Origin: Marivivens sp.
GTDB taxonomy: Bacteria; Pseudomonadota; Alphaproteobacteria; Rhodobacterales; Rhodobacteraceae
Assembly: GCA_024642185.1 (NCBI GenBank)
Contig: JAHEBR010000006.1
Span: forward strand, 1-28,936
Direction of reading: 5' to 3'
Length of the DNA: 28,936 nucleotides
Part shown: positions 1-8,502 of the stretch, piece by piece
Layout: the number at the start of each line of letters is the position of its first letter
How positions within the stretch are numbered: position 1 is the first letter of the stretch
The notes under the pieces: generated by a model
Databases searched by the model: none
Told to the model about the DNA's origin: nothing
What the model saw: the letters and a program-made list of their open reading frames with translations, nothing else
Program-made: the position numbers and the translations under genes

Positions 1-2
1 CG

Positions 3-2918
3 GGCACCGATGTGCTTAACGGAGCCGAAGGCAACGACATTCTCATGGCGGGCTCTGCCTTGCCGGGGGAAAGCGAAACGCTGATCGACCTTCTGGGCGA
101 CAACATCATGATCGGTGACTTTGCCGATATCAGCGGCGCGCGCGTGCTTGAAGCCGCGACCTATGTGACTTCGCTGGCCTCGTCGGCGGGCGGAGCAGAC
201 AGCATCCAGACAGGCCGCGGCAACGACATGATCCTCGGCGGCGAAGGCTCCGATACGATCGACTCCGGCCGCGGTGGCGACATCATTATCGGTGACAATG
301 GCACCATCGACATCGTCAACTCGACCGTGACAAGCGCGGGCGCGGCCACCGATGGAAACGACACCATCACTATCGGCAACGATCCCGCAGGTGCAGGCGA
401 TCCGCCTTCGCCGGTGGACCTGATGGATCTCGTGATTGGCGGCCTCGGCAACGATACGGTCAACGCCATCAACGGTGGGCTCAACTTCATCGGCGATGGG
501 GGCACTCTGACGCTCGATCCGACCGCGCTCAATGCGCTGCGCACCTTCCGCCCTGCTGGTGCATCGGCCACGCAGGACCAGCTCGACGCGCAGTCGCGCA
601 CGATCCAGCTCGTCAACTTCATCGCCCGGACAGCCACCAGCAGCGCCAACGTAAACGATGGCAATGATTCCGTAACCGCCACGGGCGGCCAGGTCTCTGC
701 CATTCTTGGCGGCGGCGACGATACGGCTGTGCTGGCCGACGGCTTCAACTATGTGATCGGCGACGACGGCACGATCACTCTGGCTCCGTCGGATGACTAC
801 ACAGCCCTCGAGGCACGTCTGACCACCAGTGCCAGCCTTGCAGGCTCGAACAATGACAACCTGACAACCGGCGCAAGCCGCGACCTCATCATCGGCGGCG
901 AAGGCGGCGACACCATCAGCAGCGGGGCAGGGAACGACCTGATCCTTGGCGACAGCGGTGAAATCCTGTTCGACGATCGGGATGCCGAGGACGTCATCGT
1001 ATCGCTGACTTCTGCCAACCAGGATGTGGACGGCAACGACACCATCACCGCAACCGACGGGCGCAACCGCATTATTGCTGGCGGCGGCGATGACAGCGTC
1101 ACGGCGGGTAACGGCGGCAACCTTGTTCTGGGCGACAACGGGTCGATCGAGGACATGGTCGATCGGGTTCATCTCGTCGTGAGTGATCCTGCGTTGGGCG
1201 GGGCCGATACCGTGACCACGGGGTCTGGCAATGATCTGGTTATCCTTGGTGCGGGCTCTGACACGGCCAACCTCGGCGACGGTGACAACACAGTCACCGG
1301 CGACAACGGCGAAATCATCTTCAACGCCGCGGGCACCAACACCGTCGATACGGGCAGCGATTTTGCCAACGGGAATGACACGATCACGACCGGCAGCGGC
1401 CGTGACCACATTCTTGCCGGTCTGGGCGATGACACCGTCGACAGCGGCGCGGGCCGTGATCTGATCCTTGGCGACATGGGCAACCTGATCACCGAAGCGG
1501 GGCTGGCCGGTGGCCGGGCGCGCTATGCCGAAACCACCCAGCATAACGAAGGTGGCAGCGACACGATCGTTTCGGGCGCGGGAGAAGATGTGATCCTTGC
1601 CGGTGCGGGTGCCGACGATGTGTCGGCGGGTGCGGACAGCGATGTGATCCTTGGCGACGATGGCAACTGGACCTCCAGCCATATCAACGGCCTGGGCACG
1701 GTTCAGAGCGCGATCCTCCTGGCTGGCGACGATGATACGATTGACGCTGGTGACGGCGACGATATCGCCATCGGCTCGCTCGGCAACGACACGATCCTCG
1801 CCGGCAACGGAGATGACGAGGTTCTCGGCGACGACGGCATCATCACCTTCCGCAACGAGACCGAGATTGAAACCTTGGTTCTCACCAACATCGAACGTGG
1901 CGGCAACGACACGATCTCGGCAGAGGGAACGACTGGCGACAATGTCCTCGTCGGCCAGGCTGGAAGCGACCTGATCTACGGCGGCGAGGATGATGACCGC
2001 ATCTTCGGTGACCTTGAGACATTTATCTTTGATCCGGTGGCCAACCGCCTGCCGGGCCAGTCTGATGCAGACCGTCTGTTGTCGGCCATCACGATCCGAC
2101 CCGACCTTGGCTCCAACGATGTCATCTACGGCGGCGCGGGTTCTGATTTTATCATGGCCGGTTTTGGCGATGACGAGGTCTTTGGCGGGGATGGTCAGGA
2201 CTTCCTGATTGGTGACGCTGCGATTGCATCTTGGTCGTGGACCGTCGAGGGCGGCCTGATCACCGAGAAGCTGACTATCGACACCAACTTTGCCTATCTC
2301 CTCGGCGGCTATGACGAGCTGCACGGCGAAGGTGGTGCGGATATCATGATCGGCCACCTTGGCCCCGATCTGTTCTTTGGAAACACCGAAGACGACCTCA
2401 TCTACTCGGATGGCTATGCTGGCACCTTCGGGTCGCAGTGGGGGCCCGAAGGCTATGCCGGACCGACTGCCTTCCGCAATTTGCTGACCTCGAACTTTGC
2501 GGGGCCGAACGCCATCGACGTTGTGTCACGGGCCCAGCAGGACGATTCAATCGGCAATCCGCTCACAATCGGCGAGCAGGACGTGTTCCTCGATGTCAAT
2601 CGTTCGAATGGCACGCGCGCGACCTTCAGCGATGGTGCCGGCGATCTGATCGACCGCGCACTGGCTATGTTGGAAAGTGACACCTACATCGCGGCCGTCG
2701 CGGCCTTGATTGATGCGGGCACCGACCGAGAACTGCTTGAGGATGCACTCCTGAGGTCCTTGGTCGAGGAAATCGGCGCCCTCGTCAGGCTTGAAGGCGT
2801 GTCCTACGAGCTGCTTCTGCGGCGCCTCGTGGGCCTCTTCCTAGATCGTCTGGCCGAGGCCGAAGGTGGTGATGTGAATGCCTTGCTGTCGGGCGGTGCC
2901 CATCGACCGGCTGCTTGA
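3..2918 (+). CDS. RTX-like calcium-binding repeat protein, 5' end outside window
   Basis: The frame is open from the window edge, so the true start lies upstream and the 971 codons seen are the C-terminal part. The visible protein is filled with glycine/aspartate nonapeptides of the RTX type (GGEGSDTID, GAGNDLIL, GGAGSDFIM), which in known families bind calcium and fold into beta-rolls outside the cell. A second motif of the form LGDNGxIxF recurs about every 60 residues up to about residue 735 (counted from the GTG at 12). The last 200 residues lack repeats and end in a leucine-rich, probably helical stretch, possibly a C-terminal export signal. The protein is very acidic and has no cysteine-rich or catalytic signature in the visible part. 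It is followed by genes for a HlyD-like adaptor and an M50 protease, so it is the likely substrate of that machinery (inference). Adhesin, S-layer-like protein or exoenzyme are all possible. Confidence 0.88.
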   Translation, partial: GTDVLNGAEGNDILMAGSALPGESETLIDLLGDNIMIGDFADISGARVLEAATYVTSLASSAGGADSIQTGRGNDMILGGEGSDTIDSGRGGDIIIGDNGTIDIVNSTVTSAGAATDGNDTITIGNDPAGAGDPPSPVDLMDLVIGGLGNDTVNAINGGLNFIGDGGTLTLDPTALNALRTFRPAGASATQDQLDAQSRTIQLVNFIARTATSSANVNDGNDSVTATGGQVSAILGGGDDTAVLADGFNYVIGDDGTITLAPSDDYTALEARLTTSASLAGSNNDNLTTGASRDLIIGGEGGDTISSGAGNDLILGDSGEILFDDRDAEDVIVSLTSANQDVDGNDTITATDGRNRIIAGGGDDSVTAGNGGNLVLGDNGSIEDMVDRVHLVVSDPALGGADTVTTGSGNDLVILGAGSDTANLGDGDNTVTGDNGEIIFNAAGTNTVDTGSDFANGNDTITTGSGRDHILAGLGDDTVDSGAGRDLILGDMGNLITEAGLAGGRARYAETTQHNEGGSDTIVSGAGEDVILAGAGADDVSAGADSDVILGDDGNWTSSHINGLGTVQSAILLAGDDDTIDAGDGDDIAIGSLGNDTILAGNGDDEVLGDDGIITFRNETEIETLVLTNIERGGNDTISAEGTTGDNVLVGQAGSDLIYGGEDDDRIFGDLETFIFDPVANRLPGQSDADRLLSAITIRPDLGSNDVIYGGAGSDFIMAGFGDDEVFGGDGQDFLIGDAAIASWSWTVEGGLITEKLTIDTNFAYLLGGYDELHGEGGADIMIGHLGPDLFFGNTEDDLIYSDGYAGTFGSQWGPEGYAGPTAFRNLLTSNFAGPNAIDVVSRAQQDDSIGNPLTIGEQDVFLDVNRSNGTRATFSDGAGDLIDRALAMLESDTYIAAVAALIDAGTDRELLEDALLRSLVEEIGALVRLEGVSYELLLRRLVGLFLDRLAEAEGGDVNALLSGGAHRPAA

Positions 2919-2941
2919 CACTGAACACTGCTTACAAGAAC

Positions 2942-2971
2942 TTCGGGCGAAGCATAATTGCTGCGCCCGAA
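2942..2971 (+). terminator. Intergenic hairpin, probable attenuator or mRNA stabiliser
   Basis: TTCGGGCG at 2942-2949 pairs with CGCCCGAA at 2964-2971. An inner AGCA/TGCT stem extends it after one A-G mismatch, with a TAAT loop. No T-run follows, so it is not a textbook terminator. It separates the RTX gene from the downstream machinery genes and may lower their expression or protect the 3' end of the RTX mRNA. Confidence 0.55.
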
Positions 2972-2990
2972 ACCAACAGAAAGAAGAAAA

Positions 2991-3290
2991 ATGTCAGAAA
3001 AACTCCAAGGTACTCCCAGCGCGATCAACGGTGTGAAGATCAATTGGGACGATAGCGAAATGCAGAGCCTCTACGCCAATATCGGCACGGCGACTGCGAA
3101 CCGCGAAGAGTTCTTCTTGCTGTTCGGGACCCATCAGCATTGGCGTGGTACGCGCGAGGAAACCGAAGAGGTGGGCGTCAAACTCGCCAACCGGATCGTA
3201 ATGAGTCCGTTCGCAGCCAAACGTCTGGCGCTGATCCTCAGCCAGTCGATCAAGGCCTACGAAGACCAGTTCGGCAAGATCGAAATCTGA
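2991..3290 (+). CDS. DUF3467-like small protein
   Basis: The protein is 99 residues from the ATG at 2991, which sits next to a purine-rich AAGAAGAAAA stretch; an earlier in-frame start at 2958 falls inside the hairpin and is less likely. The sequence pattern is that of DUF3467: an early YANI segment, then REEFFLLFG, a central EVGVKLANRIVMSP, and a C-terminal AYEDQFGKI. No signal peptide or membrane segment is visible, so it is probably cytoplasmic. The family function is not established. It lies 72 bases after the RTX gene and 8 bases before the likely GTG start of the HlyD-like gene, so it is probably part of the same operon. A role as a chaperone or assembly factor for the RTX protein or its exporter is only a guess. 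Confidence 0.8.
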   Translation: MSEKLQGTPSAINGVKINWDDSEMQSLYANIGTATANREEFFLLFGTHQHWRGTREETEEVGVKLANRIVMSPFAAKRLALILSQSIKAYEDQFGKIEI

Positions 3291-3298
3291 GCGTTGCG

Positions 3299-4924
3299 GT
3301 GATCGAGGATCTCGCCGCTCTTGTGATCCTGAAAAAGGGTAGCGACCGGTCGGATGAACCGGTCGCTACGCTTTTGCAGGGTAGCCTTCCTGAGGGCATC
3401 ACGCCGCGAATGCTGATGTCTGCGGCTCAGGACAAGACGACCATTCGGAAAATTGACAAGTGGCTTGCCATCGTTTTGCCGGGTGCGCCGGGCGAATGGG
3501 TGGCGTGGGTGTTTGACAAAGTTCCGGGTGTCACAGACCTGCCGAAAATCGCGGAGAAGGTCACCGAACTCACCCGCATTGTTCTGGGCGCTCTTGGGAA
3601 TCCAGAGCAGGCACAATTCTCTGGCAAGGTGGCATCGGTCGTCTCGATGACGCTCGATCGGGTGTCAGGTTCCCAAAAGCGGGGAGCCGCGTCGGTCAAC
3701 CAGATTATCGCCGATGCAATTGTCGAGGCGGGCCTTGGGGCGTTGGCCGCGGTCGGCAATCTGGACGGCAAGAAGGTCAAGGCGTTTCGGTTTTCAGACC
3801 AGAGACTTGCGACCTTGTCGGACGAGTTGGCCCATTTTTGTATCTCTCGCAGCGGAGATGATGCCGTTCATCAAGACATCGACGCCGAGGACATGAGCGA
3901 TCTTTCGCTCGACGCCGGGCTTTTGGCGGATATGGCGGGCACCGAGCGGCTGACCATTGATCTGCCTTCCCGCCGCGAGAGTGGGCTTGCCATGCTGATC
4001 TTCGGGTCGGCCACGTCGAAGGATGCGTCGGCCGAGCTCGTCGCACTGCGCCGGATCGCGCAGCTCTGCGAGGGGAGAAAGCCGGCCAAGAGCATGCGAA
4101 AACGGATGATCCGCGGGGGCGCAATGATCAGTGCCGCGGCTCTGATTGTCTGGCTCTCAATGCCAGCCCAGCTGCGGGTCAGTGCAGCCGCGACAGCCGA
4201 ACCGCGAGAGGCCGTTGCGCTGGCCCTGCCTGCCGGGGCGTTTCTTGACAGCGTCGATGTTCGTGTTGGCGACGTGGTTGCCCAAGGCGATGTCATCGCG
4301 ACTTTTCACGCGCCGGATCTTGAGGAGAACCGCGCAGCCTATGTGCTAGAACTCGCGATTGAAGAGGTCAGTGCGCAGAGCGCCTTGGCCGAGAATAACT
4401 ATGCCGGCTATCAGTTGGCCCAGCAAAAGATGGCCGCCGCTCGTGACAACCTCGCACGGATCGATGCCCGGATCGCGTCCCTGCGCCTGACCGCTCCGAC
4501 AGGAGGCCGATTGGTGAGGGTTGTGGGGGCAGAGGTTACTGGCCGCTATCTCCAACTTGGCGAAACCATCGCCGTGGTTCAACCGGAGGCGTCGTTCAAC
4601 GTCGCGTTGACTGTGTCCCGTGTGGACGCTCCACTTGTCGCGCCGGGGCAAACTGGTGAAGTCTGGTTCCGGGGCGTCGCAGGGCGCATTTGGGGCCTCT
4701 CGACCCAGACACCCGTAGCTTTGGAAATCAATCCGCAAACCGGCGCAGAGACTCTCATCGTTCGTGGCCGGATCATGGACGAGGACCAGCAGAAACTGTT
4801 TAGCGGGCTTGCCGGCTTTGCCAAGATTGACGCGGGCGAGGCCGTGCGGGCAAAGGTGCTTGGCCGCTATGCGCTTGAATATCTGAGGACGAAGGCATGG
4901 ATCTGGTTCGGCCTGAGTTTCTAA
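3299..4924 (+). CDS. HlyD-like periplasmic adaptor with long cytoplasmic N-terminal region
   Basis: From the GTG at 3299 the product is 541 residues; an ATG at 3410 is an alternative. Residues 1-270 show no signal peptide and no domain I recognise. One membrane helix follows at about 273-289, directly after a basic RKRMIRG stretch. The remainder has HlyD/membrane-fusion architecture: a first lipoyl-like half (DVRVGDVVAQGDVIATF, about 320-336), an alpha-hairpin with QLAQQKMAAARDNLARIDAR, a second lipoyl half (LTAPTGGRLVRV) and a beta-barrel (VAPGQTGEVWF). Known relatives link an inner-membrane pump to an outer-membrane channel. The 270-residue cytoplasmic part is unusual for HlyD, whose cytoplasmic tail is normally short. 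The 3' end overlaps the M50 gene by 28 bases, implying coupled translation and a joint complex. Adaptor fold is well supported; the exported substrate is inferred to be the upstream RTX protein. Confidence 0.78.
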   Translation: MIEDLAALVILKKGSDRSDEPVATLLQGSLPEGITPRMLMSAAQDKTTIRKIDKWLAIVLPGAPGEWVAWVFDKVPGVTDLPKIAEKVTELTRIVLGALGNPEQAQFSGKVASVVSMTLDRVSGSQKRGAASVNQIIADAIVEAGLGALAAVGNLDGKKVKAFRFSDQRLATLSDELAHFCISRSGDDAVHQDIDAEDMSDLSLDAGLLADMAGTERLTIDLPSRRESGLAMLIFGSATSKDASAELVALRRIAQLCEGRKPAKSMRKRMIRGGAMISAAALIVWLSMPAQLRVSAAATAEPREAVALALPAGAFLDSVDVRVGDVVAQGDVIATFHAPDLEENRAAYVLELAIEEVSAQSALAENNYAGYQLAQQKMAAARDNLARIDARIASLRLTAPTGGRLVRVVGAEVTGRYLQLGETIAVVQPEASFNVALTVSRVDAPLVAPGQTGEVWFRGVAGRIWGLSTQTPVALEINPQTGAETLIVRGRIMDEDQQKLFSGLAGFAKIDAGEAVRAKVLGRYALEYLRTKAWIWFGLSF

Positions 4925-6894
4925 GGCAGATCACATTGCGCCTGTCGGTTGATCGCAACCGGCCGGTCTATCTTGCGCAGGACCGCTCCAATGGAAAGAT
5001 CTATGTGCTGGCCCGCGATGTCGCACTCAACCTACGCAGGATGGCGGCCGCAGCGCTCGGTACGGATACAGAGGCCCGTCAGATTGCGCGATCCAGCATG
5101 GACGAAGAGGGGGCAAAGCAGGCCTTCGGTGCACTTCAGGTGATCCAGACTGCGCGTTTGCACGAGCAGACGGTTCGTAAACCCTTTAACCCGATCTTCG
5201 CTAATTTCCCGCTCTTTGATGTCGGCCCGTGGCAACATCGCTTGGCGCCGGTGGCCCGGCGGATCGTGGGGCCTGTCTTCTGGATCACATTGGCCACATT
5301 GATGGTCATGGCGATTGTTCTTGGCACCCGAAACGACTGGCAGATCCTCGATGCGTTCAAGAATATTTTTTCACTTCAAGCGCTTATCACCTTTGGCCTG
5401 ATCGCACCGGTGCTGAAGCTTGTTCACGAGCTGGGGCACGTCATGGCCGCTACCAGCGCCGGGGTCAGGGTGCGCAAGGCGGGTGTGTTTGTCATCGGGC
5501 TCTATCCGATGCCCTTTGTTGATTGCACCGAGGCCGACATGAGCGCTCGCCGCACCGACCGCATCGCAATTTCCGGGGCAGGAATTCTGACGGATATTCT
5601 GATAGGGCTTTTGGCATTTGTGGTTTGGCACTTTGTCGAAGGGAACTACCTTCGAACGCTGCTTGCCAACGTCTTTGTGTTCTCAACGCTGAACTCGGTT
5701 CTGTTCAACGCCAACCCGCTCATCAAGCTCGACGGCTACTATGTGATGACCGACGTGATCGGGCAGCGAAATCTGGCGACACGGGCAAGCGCAGCGATCA
5801 AGGCCTTGCGCCTGTGGATTGCCAGTTTCGGCGCGCGGGGAGCGAGGCCACGAGGAAGCAGTTGGCTTTTGGTCGTCTATGGGCTCGCGGCGATGCTCTA
5901 CCGGATCAACGTCATGATCGTCATCGCCTCCTCGCTCTTGCCGCGATACCTCGGCGTTGGGGCGGCAGTGACTGTCTGGGGAGGTTTGCTGATGACCTTG
6001 GGTCCGATCATGCGAGACCGCCCAGCAGCACCAACCTCTCAAGCGGGCGGACCGAAAACCGTTCTCCATCGACTTATGTGGTGGGGTGGCTTGGGCGGGC
6101 TGGTGATTGCTGCGCTCTTTTTCATCCGCATGCCTGTCATTGTCGCAGTGCCAGTAGCTTTGGATGTGGCCGACAGCTATCAGATTACCGCCCGGTCGGC
6201 AGGTGTTTTGACGCAGGTCGCGACCGACGGGCCCGTGCAAGCAGGCGCGGCTCTGACCGTTGCCGCGAACCAGTCAATGAGTGATGAATTTGCCGCGCTT
6301 CAGGCGGAGCTTGGCATTGCCGAGGCAATCTTTGCCACGGTTCGCGGTGTCGATCCCGCTCGCGCGCAGGCAGCCCGCGAACAGATCCTTTCGGCTCGCG
6401 AACGCCTGACAATTCTGGCGCAAGACCTTGAGGGCCTAGCCACGCGCGCGATGGGGGAAGGTTTCTTTTCCGCCACTTCGCGGCTGAATATGGGGAATTG
6501 GGTTGCGGCGGGCACGGTGATCGGCACGCTCTATCCGGCGGAAGGCGCGACGATGCTGAGGGGTGATTTCCCCGAAAACAGATTGTCTGCGTGGGACAGC
6601 CAACTCACCGAGGCCGTTCTGCGGATCGGCAACTCGGACTATGTCGCCCTTGATCCAAGTGCCCTCGACCTACGCGAGATCATGGATTTCGACCGCGAGA
6701 GCGGAGCCCGAAACTGGACGCTTTTCGTCACTCATGCCGCCCAGACCCCGGCCGCGATGGCAGGTTCGGTCGGCCTGTTGCGCCTGCGGTTCGAGCCGGT
6801 GCCGCTGGTTGATCATATCGGTTTCTGGTGGGACCGTATGGTGGTGAGCTACCGTGAATCCCAGTTGGCCGATCGCGCCAACTATCTGAACTGA
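4897..6894 (+). CDS. M50 site-2-type membrane metalloprotease with HlyD-like C-terminal region
   Basis: The product is 665 residues. The first 50 resemble a PqqD-like peptide-binding segment (YLAQDRSNGKIYVLARD). Several membrane helices surround the zinc motif HELGH at residues 177-181, and the second conserved M50 motif NANPLIKLDGYY at 271-282 supplies the third zinc ligand Asp279, so the active site looks complete. After a further membrane helix near 400-420, the C-terminal part has a lipoyl-like half (ARSAGVLTQVATDGPVQAG), a helical hairpin and a second half (GNWVAAGTVIGTLYP), that is, a HlyD-like module. Such 'putative peptide zinc metalloprotease' fusions are found near bacteriocin and secretion genes. 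The ATG at 4897 has GAAGG just upstream and lies inside the preceding gene. It probably forms a membrane complex with that adaptor, acting as protease, transporter scaffold or both. Confidence 0.85.
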   Translation: MDLVRPEFLRQITLRLSVDRNRPVYLAQDRSNGKIYVLARDVALNLRRMAAAALGTDTEARQIARSSMDEEGAKQAFGALQVIQTARLHEQTVRKPFNPIFANFPLFDVGPWQHRLAPVARRIVGPVFWITLATLMVMAIVLGTRNDWQILDAFKNIFSLQALITFGLIAPVLKLVHELGHVMAATSAGVRVRKAGVFVIGLYPMPFVDCTEADMSARRTDRIAISGAGILTDILIGLLAFVVWHFVEGNYLRTLLANVFVFSTLNSVLFNANPLIKLDGYYVMTDVIGQRNLATRASAAIKALRLWIASFGARGARPRGSSWLLVVYGLAAMLYRINVMIVIASSLLPRYLGVGAAVTVWGGLLMTLGPIMRDRPAAPTSQAGGPKTVLHRLMWWGGLGGLVIAALFFIRMPVIVAVPVALDVADSYQITARSAGVLTQVATDGPVQAGAALTVAANQSMSDEFAALQAELGIAEAIFATVRGVDPARAQAAREQILSARERLTILAQDLEGLATRAMGEGFFSATSRLNMGNWVAAGTVIGTLYPAEGATMLRGDFPENRLSAWDSQLTEAVLRIGNSDYVALDPSALDLREIMDFDRESGARNWTLFVTHAAQTPAAMAGSVGLLRLRFEPVPLVDHIGFWWDRMVVSYRESQLADRANYLN

Positions 6895-7287
6895 GAGGGT
6901 CGCTCGGAAATCTGAACGCCTTGGCCGAGGCAAGCCCGCCCAAGACGCTCTCGAATCAATCTGACGACGCCCTCCAGAACGCACAGGCTGGACGATATAC
7001 CCGCCAAATATTGGGCGCGCTCCTCAAAGCGGGCGACCTTATCGGCGTCGCATTCTCTATGGGCGGCGAGGGCGACAATGCGCTCTCAATATGCCGGAGG
7101 GCTTTCACTTGCGCGGGGATGGCGACCGGTTTGGATATCTCATGCTCTGGCGCGGATCGGCGGCTGCAAGCTTGGATCCCTTCGATGATGGCATCTAATG
7201 CGCCTGTATTTCACGCAATTCGCGGGCTTTTGTTCCGAAATTGCGGGAGCGACGAAGTGCGAGAGGTTTCGGGGTTTCCTCTGCCAT
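6882..7287 (-). pseudogene. Possible decayed minus-strand gene, unrecognised
   Basis: Reading the minus strand, three consecutive open segments in different frames each look like protein. Segment A starts at an ATG at 7287 (MAEETPKPLALRRSRNFG, ending KARELREIQAH, stop 7195). Segment B is 7210 to about 7089 and contains SKPVAIPAQVKALRHIE. Segment C is 7085-6882 and contains IVALAAHRECDADKVARFEE and LAGISSSLCVLEGVVRLI. Joined with two frameshifts they would make a helical protein of about 130 residues. The stop codon of C overlaps the end of the M50 gene. I do not recognise the family. It may be a relic, two sequencing errors in a real gene, or chance; there is no clear ribosome binding site. 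Confidence 0.3.
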
Positions 7288-7486
7288 GTGGCTGGTGTTG
7301 AATGAAGAGAAGGCGGCCGTCTGGCCGACAATCGCGAAGGGGAAGAACGCCTGCAAGGCAGAACTTCGATAAAGTTCGGATCACTTCTGGAATGCGCTTG
7401 TCGGTCCAAGCATCTGCGAAATTGGACCCGGAGACCCCCGCCCTTTCGGTGGAAATGAGGGCCTGGAGAGAAAAGAGAACGAGATC
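7288..7486. other. Gene-free leader region before the amidase gene
   Basis: With the preceding stretch this makes 592 bases without an intact gene. I see no tRNA, IS end or recognisable promoter here. A short GCCCT...AGGGC inverted repeat near 7440-7465 is weak. The promoter of the amine cluster is presumably within this region. Confidence 0.3.
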
Positions 7487-8452
7487 ATGACGCCCTTTGC
7501 CATCGCCGGCATCCAGATGTACGTAAACGCCCTTCAGCCCAATACCGAAGGGATGCTGCATCGGCTCGATATCCTCATGGCGCGGTTTCCGTGGACCCAG
7601 ATGGTTCTCTTCAGCGAGCTTGCGCCGCTTGGGCCTTTGCACCGCTTTGCCCTGCCGCTCGACAACGCGCACGTCGCCCAGTTTCAGGCCGCGGCCCGCA
7701 GGCACAATGTCTGGCTGATCCCCGGCTCGATGTTCGAGAAGACACCCGATGGCCGGGTGTTCAACACCTCGGTCGTGATCGCCCCCGATGGCAGCATTGT
7801 CTCGACCTATCGCAAGATGTTTCCGTTCCGGCCCTACGAGGCCGATGTCGAGGCGGGGACCGAGTTCTGCATCTTCGACGTGCCCGAGGTTGGCCGGTTC
7901 GGCCTTTCGATCTGTTATGACATCTGGTTCCCCGAAACCACGCGCCAACTGACCAGCGCGGGGGTGGAAGTCCTTCTGCACCCCGTCCTTACCGGCACGA
8001 CCGACCGCGACGCCGAGCTGGCCATCGCCCGTGCGACTGCCGCGCAATTCCAGTGCTATGTGTTCGACGTCAACGGCCTCGGCGCTGGCGGCAACGGCCG
8101 GTCTTGCGTGATCGATCCGGCGGCGACAGTTCTGCATCAGGCGGCGGGGCAGGAGGATATGTTCCCCATCGAGGTCGATCTCGACATGGTCCGCCGTCAG
8201 CGCGAGACTGGCATCAAGGGGCTTGGCCAGGTTCTCAAGAGTTTCCGCGACCGGTCGGCCGAGTTTACGGTCTACGACCGCAAAAGCGGCGCCGATGCCT
8301 ATTTGGGCAGCCTCGGCCCCCTGGCGATGCCCACTCAGGGCACGCGGGCGGGGCTTGGCGTCGATGTTCGAGATTTTGCATTTGAAAGTATGCCCAAAAG
8401 GGCACCCGGTGACATTCTTGGCAAGTCGCCGTCGATAAGGGAGAGGAACTAG
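7487..8452 (+). CDS. Carbon-nitrogen hydrolase (nitrilase superfamily amidase)
   Basis: The 321-residue product has the complete nitrilase-superfamily triad: Glu44 in LFSELAPLG, Lys110 in STYRKMFPF and Cys143 in SICYDIWFPE. These enzymes cleave the C-N bond of amides, nitriles or carbamoyl amines via a cysteine thioester. No signal peptide is seen, so it should be cytoplasmic. The N-terminus begins directly with the first beta-strand (FAIAGIQM), supporting the ATG at 7487. The last 40 residues extend past the core and lack conserved motifs. It lies 77 bases upstream of the decarboxylase gene and probably starts the four-gene operon. An amidase beside an amino-acid decarboxylase recalls N-carbamoylputrescine amidase, but no agmatine deiminase is nearby, so the substrate is open. 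Confidence 0.88.
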   Translation: MTPFAIAGIQMYVNALQPNTEGMLHRLDILMARFPWTQMVLFSELAPLGPLHRFALPLDNAHVAQFQAAARRHNVWLIPGSMFEKTPDGRVFNTSVVIAPDGSIVSTYRKMFPFRPYEADVEAGTEFCIFDVPEVGRFGLSICYDIWFPETTRQLTSAGVEVLLHPVLTGTTDRDAELAIARATAAQFQCYVFDVNGLGAGGNGRSCVIDPAATVLHQAAGQEDMFPIEVDLDMVRRQRETGIKGLGQVLKSFRDRSAEFTVYDRKSGADAYLGSLGPLAMPTQGTRAGLGVDVRDFAFESMPKRAPGDILGKSPSIRERN

Positions 8453-8502
8453 TCGGGCTAGGGCGCAGGGCCTCGCAAGGCCGGCAATCGAGACCGCCTG
8501 TC

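Noticed and set aside
6921..7301. 126-residue forward open frame in the gap
   Set aside because: It has no ribosome binding site and an odd composition with many Cys, Met and Ser, and the minus strand of the same bases looks more protein-like.
7198..7305. Short forward frame of 35 codons (MRLYFTQFAGF...)
   Set aside because: There is no Shine-Dalgarno sequence and no family likeness, and it is antisense to the possible decayed gene.
7487..8452. Calling the amidase N-carbamoylputrescine amidase (aguB)
   Set aside because: No agmatine deiminase gene is present and substrate residues cannot be judged by eye.
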